A DNA stretch of 64,000 nucleotides, from the IMG/VR virus record IMGVR_UViG_3300046001_006396, positions 1 to 64,000 of that record, one strand, 5' to 3'. This document shows positions 41,218-50,063 of the stretch, in pieces. The notes below the pieces were generated by a model that saw nothing but the letters and a program-made list of their open reading frames with translations, was not told the origin of the DNA and searched no databases. Every line of letters starts with the position of its first letter. The first letter of the stretch is position 1. The DNA is from a virus. The translations under genes were made by a program, and so were the position numbers.

Positions 41218-42981
41218 TCACCTACCACTATAAATCATATTTAACATTTCTTCTATTGATGACGCGTCATCCATCATATCATCCCCCATAACAGTAGATA
41301 TTATTTTTTTCTTTCTATTTAAGATGTCATAAATCACACCCTCAATTGAGTTTTCAAATAGGGGGTAATAAACTGATGTTGATTTTTTTTGTCCAATTCT
41401 ATGTGAACGGTCTTCTGCTTGTGCGTGTTCTGCAGGAACAAACGATAGATCATTCATAATAACCGCTTCAGCTGAAGTTAAAGTGATACCAACACCCGCA
41501 GCTTTTAAATTTCCAACAAAAACTCTTATTTTATCGTTTTCTTGAAAATCGTCTACCGCCTTTTGGCGATGCGGTTTTGAACAAGACCCGTCTAAATAAA
41601 CTGCCTGTTTTCCAAAATGTTCATAAATAGTTCGTAACGTATCGGTAAAGTTTGTAAATATAATAACTTTTTTTCCTTGATCAATAATATTTTCTGCTAA
41701 CTCAATAGTGTTTTTAACTTTTTCTTCTGCAATCACTTTTCTAACTTTCATTAATTTTCCAAATTGAATTGTGAGTGACGAAGACTCTTCTGAATTGTTG
41801 TCGTACCAATTAAAATATTCACCCATTAATTCTTCGTAATCTTTAGATTTTAATCTTAAATAAACAGGTGTAATAATTTTATCAGGTAAATCTAAAACAT
41901 CTTCTTTTAATCTTCTAAGAATATGTGACTGAGTTCGTTCCCTTAATTCGTCTAAGTTTGATGCCCCCGTAACATTCCATACTTTTCTTTTCCCAACACT
42001 AAATTGAAATCCGTTACAATATCTTCTTGCATAAGCCATCCAATTGGCGGCAACAGGACTTTCAACTAAACTTAAAAGATTAAAGTAGTTCATTGGTCTT
42101 GATGTCATTGGAGTTCCTGTTAATAACCAAACCCTATCAAGTTTATCACAAATGTCGTTTACAATTTTTGTTCTTTGTGCTTGTGGGTTTGATATCATAT
42201 GTGCCTCATCCATAATCAACAAATCAAATTTTGTTTTTAAAATTATTGATTCTTCCTTCTTTTTTGGGTCATGGAAGTTTTTTAAAATATCATAATTAAC
42301 AATTACAAAATCGTGTTGGTCTGAAAACTTTTTGCCTTCTGAAATATAAACTGACCTATCAGAATAATTTTCAATCTCTCTTTGCCAATTTATCTTTAAA
42401 GATGCGGGACAAACAATTAATATTTTTTTTGCTCCCGATTCAAGTGCCGATATAATTGTTGAGGTTGTTTTTCCAAGACCCATGTCGTCCGCCAAAATAA
42501 ACTTTTTGTTACCTACTAATTTATGAATGGCTTCTTTTTGGTGTTCCATCGGAAGTCGGTGGTTGTACTTCTTATAATCAATAACAAAATCTTTTACTTC
42601 GTTATCTTTTATAAGTGCTGATTTTGGCATCCAAAAATCGTGTAATGTTTCACCACTAAATACTTTCCCCCAAATATGATACGACTTATCTTTTTCAACC
42701 AAAAGTTTTTCAACATAAATTTCTGTTGGTTCTTTTGTGTACATTTTATCCTCCATCATTTTTTTACCAAAATATGAATCAAGTTTGACCCATTTTTTTG
42801 CGACCTTTGGGGTTCTTCCGTGAAAGTTAATTACATATTCCGATTGAGATCTTGTAGGGGTAAAGGACTTACTATTTTGTTTTTTATGTTTTAAATTTAG
42901 GATATAGTTATTTGATCCATCATAATCATCAATTAGTTGAAGGGCTCTTGTTTCAGGAGTTTTTGAAATAAATTCTTCCAT
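41218..42981 (-). CDS. SNF2-family DNA helicase/translocase (UvsW-like role)
   Basis: The 587-residue superfamily 2 ATPase has an N-terminal region of about 140 residues with a small beta domain, then motif I LADDMGLGKTT (163-173), motif II LLIMDEAH (254-261), motif III LLTGTP and a C-terminal helicase half with VIIFTNFTDTLRTI, GVGITLTSAEAVI and motif VI AQAEDRSHRIGQ. This is the SMARCAL1-like SNF2 architecture. Phage members probably remodel forks and recombination intermediates. It is the first gene of a minus-strand unit. Confidence 0.93.
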   Translation of the reverse strand: MEEFISKTPETRALQLIDDYDGSNNYILNLKHKKQNSKSFTPTRSQSEYVINFHGRTPKVAKKWVKLDSYFGKKMMEDKMYTKEPTEIYVEKLLVEKDKSYHIWGKVFSGETLHDFWMPKSALIKDNEVKDFVIDYKKYNHRLPMEHQKEAIHKLVGNKKFILADDMGLGKTTSTIISALESGAKKILIVCPASLKINWQREIENYSDRSVYISEGKKFSDQHDFVIVNYDILKNFHDPKKKEESIILKTKFDLLIMDEAHMISNPQAQRTKIVNDICDKLDRVWLLTGTPMTSRPMNYFNLLSLVESPVAANWMAYARRYCNGFQFSVGKRKVWNVTGASNLDELRERTQSHILRRLKEDVLDLPDKIITPVYLRLKSKDYEELMGEYFNWYDNNSEESSSLTIQFGKLMKVRKVIAEEKVKNTIELAENIIDQGKKVIIFTNFTDTLRTIYEHFGKQAVYLDGSCSKPHRQKAVDDFQENDKIRVFVGNLKAAGVGITLTSAEAVIMNDLSFVPAEHAQAEDRSHRIGQKKSTSVYYPLFENSIEGVIYDILNRKKKIISTVMGDDMMDDASSIEEMLNMIYSGR

Positions 42982-43008
42982 TGTATTTAAATAAAAATAG
43001 TAAATAAT

Positions 43009-43016
43009 AATAAATA
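43009..43016 (-). promoter_or_regulatory. TATTTATT motif upstream of the SNF2 helicase
   Basis: On the minus strand TGATTATTTATTATT lies 27 nt before ATG 42981. It is back-to-back with the rightward copy at 43028-43035, making a second divergent pair. Confidence 0.5.
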
Positions 43017-43027
43017 ATCAATCAAAG

Positions 43028-43035
43028 TATTTATT
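43028..43035 (+). promoter_or_regulatory. TATTTATT motif upstream of the tail/neck block
   Basis: The plus strand reads AAAGTATTTATTTATATG, so the core ends 3 nt before ATG 43039. If it is a -10 element the mRNA would be leaderless or nearly so. Confidence 0.5.
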
Positions 43036-43038
43036 TAT

Positions 43039-43554
43039 ATGACACAAAATAGAGTTCCAATTACAAGACTTAATAAATTCTTCTCGGAAGAGGATTTCAA
43101 TTTGGATATTGAAATGGGTGGTGAATGGTTACACGGCGATATGAATTTTACTTTAATACTTTATAGGGTTGATAGGCAAAGAACTGACAATGACGATGTA
43201 TATGGTGAGACAACAGAAAACGGAATTCAGTATTTACCTCCAGTAGAATTTAAAGGTTTGGTTAAAATTGAGGCCTCATCAAACTCCGATTTAGGGGCAT
43301 CAAAACTATATCAGTCAGAACCTGGCAATTTAACTGTAAGTGTGTACCAACATTATTTAGAGGATTTAGGAATAGAAATAAATTTAGGAGATTATGTTGG
43401 GTATTATGAAACTGAAGATTTTGTTAGATATTATTCTGTAGTAAACGACGGTAGGGTTTTCGGTGATAATAAACACACATACGCTGGATATAAAAGATTT
43501 TATAGAACAATAACTGCAGTTCCTGCAACCAACAATGAATTTAACGGAATTTAA
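43039..43554 (+). CDS. Neck or tail-connector structural protein
   Basis: The 171-residue product starts MTQNRVPITRLNKFFSEE. It is beta-rich with LILYRVDRQRTDNDDVYGE (about 38-56), GDYVGYYETEDFVRYYSVV (about 117-135) and KRFYRTITAVPA (about 151-162), a layout like connector proteins of the gp14/gp15 level ('GDyV.y.e.....yyeV'). This assignment is tentative. It starts the rightward tail module and is followed after 2 bp by a larger structural gene. Confidence 0.6.
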   Translation: MTQNRVPITRLNKFFSEEDFNLDIEMGGEWLHGDMNFTLILYRVDRQRTDNDDVYGETTENGIQYLPPVEFKGLVKIEASSNSDLGASKLYQSEPGNLTVSVYQHYLEDLGIEINLGDYVGYYETEDFVRYYSVVNDGRVFGDNKHTYAGYKRFYRTITAVPATNNEFNGI

Positions 43555-43556
43555 AT

Positions 43557-44786
43557 ATGGCGTTACCAAAACAAATAAAAAATAAATTATCCTTAATTCC
43601 ACAAAAGTTTGGTGTTGAGAGAAGGCAAGAACTTTTAGAAGACGTTACAGATAAAGGTACTTATTTACCTAAAGGGGTTTTACATGCCGACCTTGACAAG
43701 GGAATGTTAGATTTTGTTAAAGACACTTTAGAGTTAGTTGTTGACAGTAAAAAAGTACCAACTATTGATAGAATCATAACAAACCAAAGTTGGGGCCAGT
43801 TTACTCAAACTTGGGATTTTCAAGATTTAGATAAAAATATTACATTACCTTTTATTGCAACATTAAGGGCGCCAGAAGTAAAATACGGAACAAATAATGC
43901 AGGAAGAGCTAATATTCCTGAAAGAAAACAATTTTTTTATTATACGGTACCAACTTGGGACGGACAAAGAAAAGGTGCCGATGTTTATAAAATACCACAA
44001 CCAATACCTGTAGATTTAACATTTACTATAAAATTGTTCTGTAATAGAATGAGAGAAGTAAATGAGTTTAATAAAATTATGATGCAAAAATTTACATCAA
44101 AACAGGCGTATACACAAATAAAAGGACATTATATACCTATGACTCTTGAATCGGTTGATGACGAGTCGGTTAAAGATCTTGAAAAAAGAAAGTATTATAT
44201 TTCAAGTTATAAAATTAATATGATGGGATTACTGATTGATGAGGACGAGTTTGAGGTGAGTCCTGCAATAACAAGACAAGTATCTTTGTTTGAATTTGAA
44301 ACATCTAAAAAAAGTAAAAAAGTTAAAATAGAACCCTCTAACCCTACAGACTTTTTACTTGATTTTAAATTTGTTTCAGGAAACACCCAATTAATTGAAG
44401 TGTTTAGATACACTGCAAATATAGTTGTTAACGGAATTGAAAATATAATTAATTGTTTCTCGTCAGAATATTCATCAACAACAGTAAACACATTAAATTA
44501 TATTAATTGTAGTGGAACTTCAACAACAATTTCTACATCAATAGGAAGTAGTGGTACCGTATGTGTTAAATCAGGAACCGTACCGTATTTTACAAATTCA
44601 ACAGGAGGAACTATTAACTCAACAACTTCCTGCGCTGATGGGTATTCTGTTTTTATTAATAACAATTATGTTGGTGATAATGTTGATGTGATTCAAATAA
44701 ATTCCGGAGACACTTTAAAAATAATTGTTTATAAAGATAATGTTAATTTAGAATCAATTATTAAGACAAAAGTAATATTGGTTTAA
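43557..44786 (+). CDS. Tail/neck structural protein with added C-terminal beta domain
   Basis: In this 409-residue product, residues about 1-265 are conserved-looking structural protein: LDKGMLDFVKDTLELVVDSKKVPTI (split), NQSWGQFTQTWDFQDLDKN, and FTIKLFCNRMREVNEFN. Residues about 266-409 are a Ser/Thr/Asn-rich beta domain (NCSGTSTTISTSIGSSG) like Ig-like or carbohydrate-binding modules on virion surfaces. It probably belongs to the neck or tail end, given its place just before the sheath. Exact T4 equivalent not identified. Confidence 0.7.
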   Translation: MALPKQIKNKLSLIPQKFGVERRQELLEDVTDKGTYLPKGVLHADLDKGMLDFVKDTLELVVDSKKVPTIDRIITNQSWGQFTQTWDFQDLDKNITLPFIATLRAPEVKYGTNNAGRANIPERKQFFYYTVPTWDGQRKGADVYKIPQPIPVDLTFTIKLFCNRMREVNEFNKIMMQKFTSKQAYTQIKGHYIPMTLESVDDESVKDLEKRKYYISSYKINMMGLLIDEDEFEVSPAITRQVSLFEFETSKKSKKVKIEPSNPTDFLLDFKFVSGNTQLIEVFRYTANIVVNGIENIINCFSSEYSSTTVNTLNYINCSGTSTTISTSIGSSGTVCVKSGTVPYFTNSTGGTINSTTSCADGYSVFINNNYVGDNVDVIQINSGDTLKIIVYKDNVNLESIIKTKVILV

Positions 44787-44936
44787 CTACTCCCCATATA
44801 CGTCTTTTTCTTTTACGCAGGTTTTTTTAATTAAAGTTTCTAAGAATTTATAAATCTTTAATCCCTTTGACTCACAGTACTTTTTTAGTATATCGTGACT
44901 TTCTTCTGAAATCTTTATATTTTTTATTTTTTTCAT
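44787..44936 (-). CDS. Ribbon-helix-helix-like small protein, antisense between structural genes
   Basis: A 49-residue ORF from ATG 44936 to TAG 44787. It begins MKKIKNIKISEESHDILKKY and continues with CESKGLKIYKFLETLIKK. A short basic beta strand (IKNIKIS) followed by two helices is the Arc/MetJ/CopG-like ribbon-helix-helix pattern. It is the only minus-strand gene inside the rightward tail module and has its own TATTTATT element 3 nt upstream. It may be a small DNA-binding regulator. Confidence 0.6.
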   Translation of the reverse strand: MKKIKNIKISEESHDILKKYCESKGLKIYKFLETLIKKTCVKEKDVYGE

Positions 44937-44939
44937 ATT

Positions 44940-44947
44940 AATAAATA
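44940..44947 (-). promoter_or_regulatory. TATTTATT motif upstream of the ribbon-helix-helix-like ORF
   Basis: The minus strand reads AAAATATTTATTAATATG, 3 nt before ATG 44936. Confidence 0.45.
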
Positions 44948-45033
44948 TTTTATAAGGTAGAAAAAAGGTAGAATTTTTTCATACTGTTAATTTATTAATA
45001 TAATTAGACTAAGTTTTTTGCCCATTTTGGACA

Positions 45034-45041
45034 TATTTATA
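45034..45041 (+). promoter_or_regulatory. TATTTATA motif upstream of tail sheath
   Basis: The plus strand reads ACATATTTATATAAGAAAA, 33 nt before ATG 45075. The remaining leader is A-rich and has no Shine-Dalgarno sequence. Confidence 0.6.
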
Positions 45042-45074
45042 TAAGAAAATAAATCATAATATAAAAACAAAAAA

Positions 45075-48000
45075 ATGGCATCTACTAACAAAGTATTCGT
45101 TTCACCTGGAGTCTACACTTCAGAAAGAGATTTGACTTTTGTTGCTCAAAGTGTAGGGGTAACAACATTAGGTTTGGTTGGGGAGACACTACAAGGTCCT
45201 GCGTTTGAACCAATCTTTATAACAAGTTTTGATGAGTATCAAGTATACTTCGGGGGGACAAGTCCTGAAAAATTTGTAAATACACAAATACCAAAATATG
45301 AAACATCGTATATTGCTAAAGCATATCTACAACAATCAAATCAGTTGTTTGTTACTAGAATATTAGGGTTATCGGGATACGATGCGGGACCATCTTGGTC
45401 AATTACAACTATAGGTAATGTTAATCCTAGTACTGTTTCGGCAACAGGAAATACAGGACCTGTTTATGTGTTCTTTACAGGTACAACAGGAGCAAGTTCA
45501 AACGTAACAATAACAAACATACCATCTCAATTAACGACATTTAATAATACATATTTACAATTTAATGGTAATACTTCAAGTATTTCTACAAATTTTAAAA
45601 CGTTTATTGCGAATGAAATAAATAAATATACAACATCAGGACTTCAATCAGGTACAGGAACAACTGCTCAGTTTTGGGGAACTTTAAGTGCGGGTACACT
45701 TTCTTTAGTGACGGGGACATCTATTAACCCTGGAGGTATTACGGCAACTTCTGAAACATTTGGTGTAAGTAACGTTAATCTTTCTTTAGCGAATTTATCG
45801 GCATCAACTAACGACCCTTGGTACTACGCATTATTTAATTATAGTAAACCTGCAAGTGTTGGTTCATATTACGGTTATGGATTTGGTACTCGTTTAAATA
45901 CTTTAACGAGTATTGGTGGTGGAGTATATTCTGGATCATGTGCGGTTTATTTAACAAACTATTCGGGTTCACCATACAGTGATTTTGATGATTTGGTAAT
46001 AGCAACTCTTAGATCAAGAGGAGTCACTAACTATTCCTCAACACAACACGGACCATCTTATCAAGTTACAGGAACATCCGACGTTACTTTAATTACAACA
46101 GGAACTTACTCAGGAATTTCTTCTGACCCGTATAATACTTTTGCTGTTAGTGGCATCACTAAAGATGGTGACACATTTACATTTGAAACTTCAATGACAA
46201 GTTCAGACACTCAATATCTTTCTAAAGTTTTAGGTAGATCTAATTTCTCTAAAGATAGAACTGAAGTTCCTATTTTTGTCGAGGAGATTTATCCAAGTCT
46301 TTTACTAAGCGGATATAGAGCAGGAAAAGTTAGAGGATTATATTCTAATTTAGTTGCCCTTGATAGTGCGGAATCTTTAGACACTAATTCATTAGGTTTT
46401 TATTTGGAGCAATATCAAACACCTGAAACTCCTTACGTCGTTTCAGAATTAAGAGGTAACAAAGTCTATAAATTATTTAAATTTAAACTTATTTCTGACG
46501 GTAATGCGGCAAATAGATTAGTTAAAATTTCAATTGGTAATATCTCATTTAATACTAGAACGTTTGATGTATTCATTAGAGATTTCTATGATAATGACCA
46601 AAATGTTAGAGTTATTGAAAGTTTTACTAACTGTTCATTAGACCCTAATTTGAATAATTACGTTGCAAATAAAATAGGTACAGCAAACGGAGAATACAAT
46701 CTTAACTCAAAATATGTTATGGTTGAAATGAACGATGAAGCACCTGAAGATGCACTTCCTTGTGGTTTTGATGGGTACGTTATACGTTCTTATGATACGG
46801 CAACCCCACCTTACTTGGTTTATAAAACTAAATATTTAACACCTGGAGAAACAATTTACAATCCTCCTTTTGGGTCAACAAGTGGGGCGGATAATCCTGT
46901 AATTTCTAACGGTGAAAATCCTCGTAAGGCTTACTTAGGTATTTCAAATATCACTGGAGTTGACTACGATTTCTTTGACTATAAAGGTAAAGTGTTACCA
47001 GCTAACCTTGAAACGGATACAACAGGTCTTGATTGGAATTATATTACTAAAGGGTTCCACATGGATAGTGGGGCAACTGTTGTAACAATTATGGGTTCAG
47101 GTGCGACCGCAGGTCAACCGGCATTTGAAGTTGGTGTTGGGTCATTTAATTCTGAACCAACAAGTACTGATAGTCCTTATTACAAATTAAACACTCGTAA
47201 ATTTACTTTATATGCTTATGGAGGTTTTGATGGTTGGGATATCTATAGAGAATATAGAACTAATGGTGACACCTACGCACTTGGTCAAACAGGGTTTAAA
47301 TTTGGAGCGGCACCATCATCTACATACCCAACAGCAACAGGATGGGGAGCATTTAAACAAATCTCAGGACCTAACCAAGAGGTTTGGGCAAATACTGACT
47401 ATTACGCATACAAGTGGGGTCAAGGAACTTTTGCAAATCCTGAAGCAACAAACATTAATATTTTTGTAACACCAGGAATTGATTACGTAAATAACTCAAA
47501 TCTTGTTGAAGATGCGATTGATATGGTTGAATCTGATAGAGCCGACTCAATCTATATTTGTACAACACCTGACTTTAATCTATTCTTACCAACATTTAGT
47601 GATGTCACAGAAGGGTTAATCTACCCACAAGAGGCAGTTGACAACCTAGAAGAAACGGGTATTGATTCAAATTATACCGCATCTTATTACCCTTGGGTAT
47701 TAACAAGAGATAGTGTAAACAATACACAGATTTATCTTCCACCAACTGCTGAGGTTACTAAAAACTTAGCGTTAACCGATAACATCGCATTCCCTTGGTT
47801 TGCATCTGCAGGATACACAAGAGGTTTGGTTAATTCAGTTAAAGCTCGTAAGAAGTTAACACAAGAAGATAGAGACACACTTTACAAAGGTAGAATTAAC
47901 CCAATTGCAACGTTCTCTGATGTAGGTACTGTAATTTGGGGTAACAAAACAATGCAAATTAGAGAATCTGCACTTGACAGAATTAACGTAAGAAGACTGT

Positions 48001-48287
48001 TGTTACAGGCTCGTAAATTAATTTCAGCGGTAGCGATTAGATTATTGTTTGAACAAAACGACGACAAAGTAAGACAAGATTTCTTAGATTCCGTTAATCC
48101 AATTTTGGATTCAATTAGAAGAGATAGAGGTTTGATTGACTTCCGAGTTACAGTTTCAAACACACCTGAAGATTTAGACTCAAACACATTGACAGGTAAA
48201 ATCTTCTTGAAACCGACAAGAGCGTTGGAGTACATTGACATAGAGTTTGTTATTACACCAACAGGAGCATCTTTTGATGACGTATAA
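45075..48287 (+). CDS. 18: Tail sheath protein (gp18-like), enlarged
   Basis: The 1070-residue product has the N-terminal sheath opening FVSPGVYTSERDLT (about 8-21) with GLVGETLQGPAF (about 37-48). The C-terminal conserved domain is WGNKTMQIRESALDRINVRRLL (split, about 957-978), then DSIRRDRGLIDFRVT and the closing LEYIDIEFVITPTG (about 1052-1065). Between about 115 and 385 lies a Gly/Ser/Thr-rich insertion. T4 gp18 has 659 residues, so about 400 residues are extra and probably decorate the outside of the sheath. It forms the contractile tube around the tail tube. Confidence 0.93.
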   Translation: MASTNKVFVSPGVYTSERDLTFVAQSVGVTTLGLVGETLQGPAFEPIFITSFDEYQVYFGGTSPEKFVNTQIPKYETSYIAKAYLQQSNQLFVTRILGLSGYDAGPSWSITTIGNVNPSTVSATGNTGPVYVFFTGTTGASSNVTITNIPSQLTTFNNTYLQFNGNTSSISTNFKTFIANEINKYTTSGLQSGTGTTAQFWGTLSAGTLSLVTGTSINPGGITATSETFGVSNVNLSLANLSASTNDPWYYALFNYSKPASVGSYYGYGFGTRLNTLTSIGGGVYSGSCAVYLTNYSGSPYSDFDDLVIATLRSRGVTNYSSTQHGPSYQVTGTSDVTLITTGTYSGISSDPYNTFAVSGITKDGDTFTFETSMTSSDTQYLSKVLGRSNFSKDRTEVPIFVEEIYPSLLLSGYRAGKVRGLYSNLVALDSAESLDTNSLGFYLEQYQTPETPYVVSELRGNKVYKLFKFKLISDGNAANRLVKISIGNISFNTRTFDVFIRDFYDNDQNVRVIESFTNCSLDPNLNNYVANKIGTANGEYNLNSKYVMVEMNDEAPEDALPCGFDGYVIRSYDTATPPYLVYKTKYLTPGETIYNPPFGSTSGADNPVISNGENPRKAYLGISNITGVDYDFFDYKGKVLPANLETDTTGLDWNYITKGFHMDSGATVVTIMGSGATAGQPAFEVGVGSFNSEPTSTDSPYYKLNTRKFTLYAYGGFDGWDIYREYRTNGDTYALGQTGFKFGAAPSSTYPTATGWGAFKQISGPNQEVWANTDYYAYKWGQGTFANPEATNINIFVTPGIDYVNNSNLVEDAIDMVESDRADSIYICTTPDFNLFLPTFSDVTEGLIYPQEAVDNLEETGIDSNYTASYYPWVLTRDSVNNTQIYLPPTAEVTKNLALTDNIAFPWFASAGYTRGLVNSVKARKKLTQEDRDTLYKGRINPIATFSDVGTVIWGNKTMQIRESALDRINVRRLLLQARKLISAVAIRLLFEQNDDKVRQDFLDSVNPILDSIRRDRGLIDFRVTVSNTPEDLDSNTLTGKIFLKPTRALEYIDIEFVITPTGASFDDV

Positions 48288-48299
48288 TAAAAAATAAAG

Positions 48300-48321
48300 T
48301 GGGGGGTAGAAATACTCCCCA
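48300..48321 (+). terminator. Hairpin after tail sheath, probable terminator
   Basis: TGGGGGGTA (48300-48308) pairs with TACTCCCCA (48313-48321) around a GAAA tetraloop, with one G-U pair. The T-tract after it is weak (TTATATATTT), so it may also act as a 3' mRNA stabiliser. Confidence 0.65.
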
Positions 48322-48326
48322 TTATA

Positions 48327-48334
48327 TATTTATA
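48327..48334 (+). promoter_or_regulatory. TATTTATA motif upstream of the small ORF and HAD gene
   Basis: ATATTTATAGTAAAA lies 11 nt before ATG 48346 and immediately after the sheath hairpin. Confidence 0.6.
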
Positions 48335-48345
48335 GTAAAAAGATT

Positions 48346-48483
48346 ATGAAAATAGAAAAAAAATTAATCAAAGAGGCTTTAGGTGACACACAAAAAGAAC
48401 CTAAAACATTCTCTCAAAAAAAACAAAATATAATCATAACTGAAAGTCAGTTGGAAAAACTTTTAAAATCACTTAAAAAATAA
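48346..48483 (+). CDS. 45-residue basic protein, unknown function
   Basis: A short ORF (starts MKIEKKLIKEALGDT; ends ITESQLEKLLKSLKK) with two basic helices. It begins 11 nt after a TATTTATA element and its stop overlaps the start of the HAD gene (TAATG). Unit structure and coupling support it as a real small gene. No family recognised. Confidence 0.55.
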   Translation: MKIEKKLIKEALGDTQKEPKTFSQKKQNIIITESQLEKLLKSLKK

Positions 48484-49364
48484 TGAACGTAAAAAAACAC
48501 GTATATAATTTTTTAAAACGTAAAAATATTAATGAGGGGTTTACCGATGATGGGGAACACGATATAAAATATTATGCGTTTGATTGGGACGATAATATTA
48601 TGTTCATGCCAACAAAAATTATTGTACTATCTGAAAATGATGATGAGGTTGAAATGTCCACTGAAGATTTTGCGGAACATAGACATCAAATAGGTGTAGA
48701 ACCATTTTCATTTAAAGGGACTACCGTTGTTGGTTATGCGCCTGACCCATTTAGATATTTTGGTGTTGAGGGGGATAAAAGATTTATAATTGATTGTATG
48801 GTTGCCCCATTAGGACCATCATGGAATGACTTTGTTGAGTGTTTAAATGGTGGGTCAATTTTTGCAATTATAACCGCTAGAGGACACACACCAAGTGTTT
48901 TAAGAGAAGGGGTTATGAACTTAATTATGGGAAACAAAAACGGAATTAATAGTAAGACCGTAATAGAAAACTTAAAAAGATACGAGGATATATTAAAAGA
49001 AGTCAAGGGGGAGCCCATAGATTTAGAAAGTGAATATGACGGTAAAGACCTTATTAATCGTTATTTAGATAGATGTATGTTTGCCCCAGTTTCTTATGGG
49101 GAAGGTAGTGCGTCAAGTCCTGAAGAGGGAAAAATAAACGCAATGAGAGAATTTATATCACATTGCAAGGTTGTTGCAAACGAAATTAGAAGAAATGGTA
49201 AATTTAAAAATGATGTTGCAAACGAAGAGATAATTCCATTTATTGGTTTTTCAGATGATGACCCAAGAAATATTGATAAAATGAATCAATTCCTAGAAAA
49301 AGAATATGAAGAAAAACCAGTAAGAACATATTTAACAAAAGGAGGATATAAAACTGAAGTATAA
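48483..49364 (+). CDS. HAD-superfamily hydrolase-like protein in the tail module
   Basis: The 293-residue protein has HAD motif I YAFDWDDNIMFMP (31-43; Asp34, Asp36), motif II IITARGH (129-135) and motif III-IV IGFSDDDPRNIDK (about 255-267) with the acidic pair. The order recalls the 3'-phosphatase part of phage polynucleotide kinases, but no P-loop kinase domain is present. It lies between sheath and tube genes, an odd place for an enzyme. The substrate is unknown. A cap domain at about 45-125 is possible. Confidence 0.75.
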   Translation: MNVKKHVYNFLKRKNINEGFTDDGEHDIKYYAFDWDDNIMFMPTKIIVLSENDDEVEMSTEDFAEHRHQIGVEPFSFKGTTVVGYAPDPFRYFGVEGDKRFIIDCMVAPLGPSWNDFVECLNGGSIFAIITARGHTPSVLREGVMNLIMGNKNGINSKTVIENLKRYEDILKEVKGEPIDLESEYDGKDLINRYLDRCMFAPVSYGEGSASSPEEGKINAMREFISHCKVVANEIRRNGKFKNDVANEEIIPFIGFSDDDPRNIDKMNQFLEKEYEEKPVRTYLTKGGYKTEV

Positions 49365-49438
49365 TAATTAAGTAATGTTCTAGTAGAAGAATATTTGAAT
49401 TAAAAACAAAAGTAAATAGAAAAAAATAAACTAAACAA

Positions 49439-49446
49439 TATTTATA
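49439..49446 (+). promoter_or_regulatory. TATTTATA motif upstream of tail tube
   Basis: CAATATTTATATAAAAAAT lies 30 nt before ATG 49477 in a 112-bp gene-free gap that is otherwise A-rich and holds nothing else recognisable. Confidence 0.6.
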
Positions 49447-49476
49447 TAAAAAATAAAACAACTAAAAAATTAAACA

Positions 49477-49965
49477 ATGGCTGATTTGTTAATGAAAATG
49501 CCCTTTCAGTATGAACCTAAAAGAGCAAACCGATTTATATTAACGTTCCCAACTTCTTTGGGTATTAACTCTTGGTACGTTGAAAGTACTTCAAGACCTA
49601 GTATAAAAATTGAATCAAAAGATATTGCATTCTTAAATACTAAAACGTATGTTGCTAGTAGTTTTGAATGGGAAGAAATTAGTGTAAAATTTAGAGACCC
49701 TATTGGTCCGTCTGCGTCACAAGCATTGATGGAATGGGTTCGTCTACACGCAGAATCAGTGACAGGTCGTATGGGTTATGCTGCTGGTTATAAAAAAGAC
49801 ATTGACCTTGAACTTTTGGACCCGACAGGTGTGGCTGTTGAAAAATGGATTTTACAAGGATGTTTTATTACTTCGGCTAAATTTGGCGATGTAGGATATG
49901 ACAAGACGGATATTATGACTGTTGACGTAAGTTTACGTCCTGATAGATGTATTCTTGTTTACTAA
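49477..49965 (+). CDS. 19: Tail tube protein (gp19-like)
   Basis: The 162-residue product, almost the same size as T4 gp19 (163), opens with RANRFILTFP (17-26) and has SSFEWEEISVKFRDPIGPSASQALMEW (split, about 61-87) and KKDIDLELLDPTGVAVEKW (about 107-125). It ends with a MTVDVSLRPDRC strand. It forms the inner tail tube. Sheath lies upstream and hub-assembly and tape-measure genes follow, the usual T4-like gene order. A terminator follows it. Confidence 0.93.
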   Translation: MADLLMKMPFQYEPKRANRFILTFPTSLGINSWYVESTSRPSIKIESKDIAFLNTKTYVASSFEWEEISVKFRDPIGPSASQALMEWVRLHAESVTGRMGYAAGYKKDIDLELLDPTGVAVEKWILQGCFITSAKFGDVGYDKTDIMTVDVSLRPDRCILVY

Positions 49966-49992
49966 TATAATAATTTTTTTCATATTTTTTTT

Positions 49993-50020
49993 AAACCCAT
50001 CTATGTTAGGTGGGTTTTTT
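49993..50020 (+). terminator. Intrinsic terminator after tail tube
   Basis: AAACCCATCT (49993-50002) pairs with AGGTGGGTTT (50008-50017) with one T-G pair, around an ATGTT loop, followed by TTT. It lies 28 bp after the tube stop. Confidence 0.85.
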
Positions 50021-50046
50021 ATTTACTAAAAAATAGTTATAAACTA

Positions 50047-50054
50047 TATTTAAA
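50047..50054 (+). promoter_or_regulatory. Near-match TATTTAAA upstream of the gp26-like gene
   Basis: CTATATTTAAAATAAAAACT lies 9 nt before ATG 50064, after the tube terminator. The core differs from TATTTATW at the seventh base. Confidence 0.35.
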
Positions 50055-50063
50055 ATAAAAACT

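Noticed and set aside
47882-48322. A 146-residue minus-strand frame under the sheath C-terminus
   Set aside because: It is antisense to the most conserved part of the sheath gene, so it is a shadow frame.
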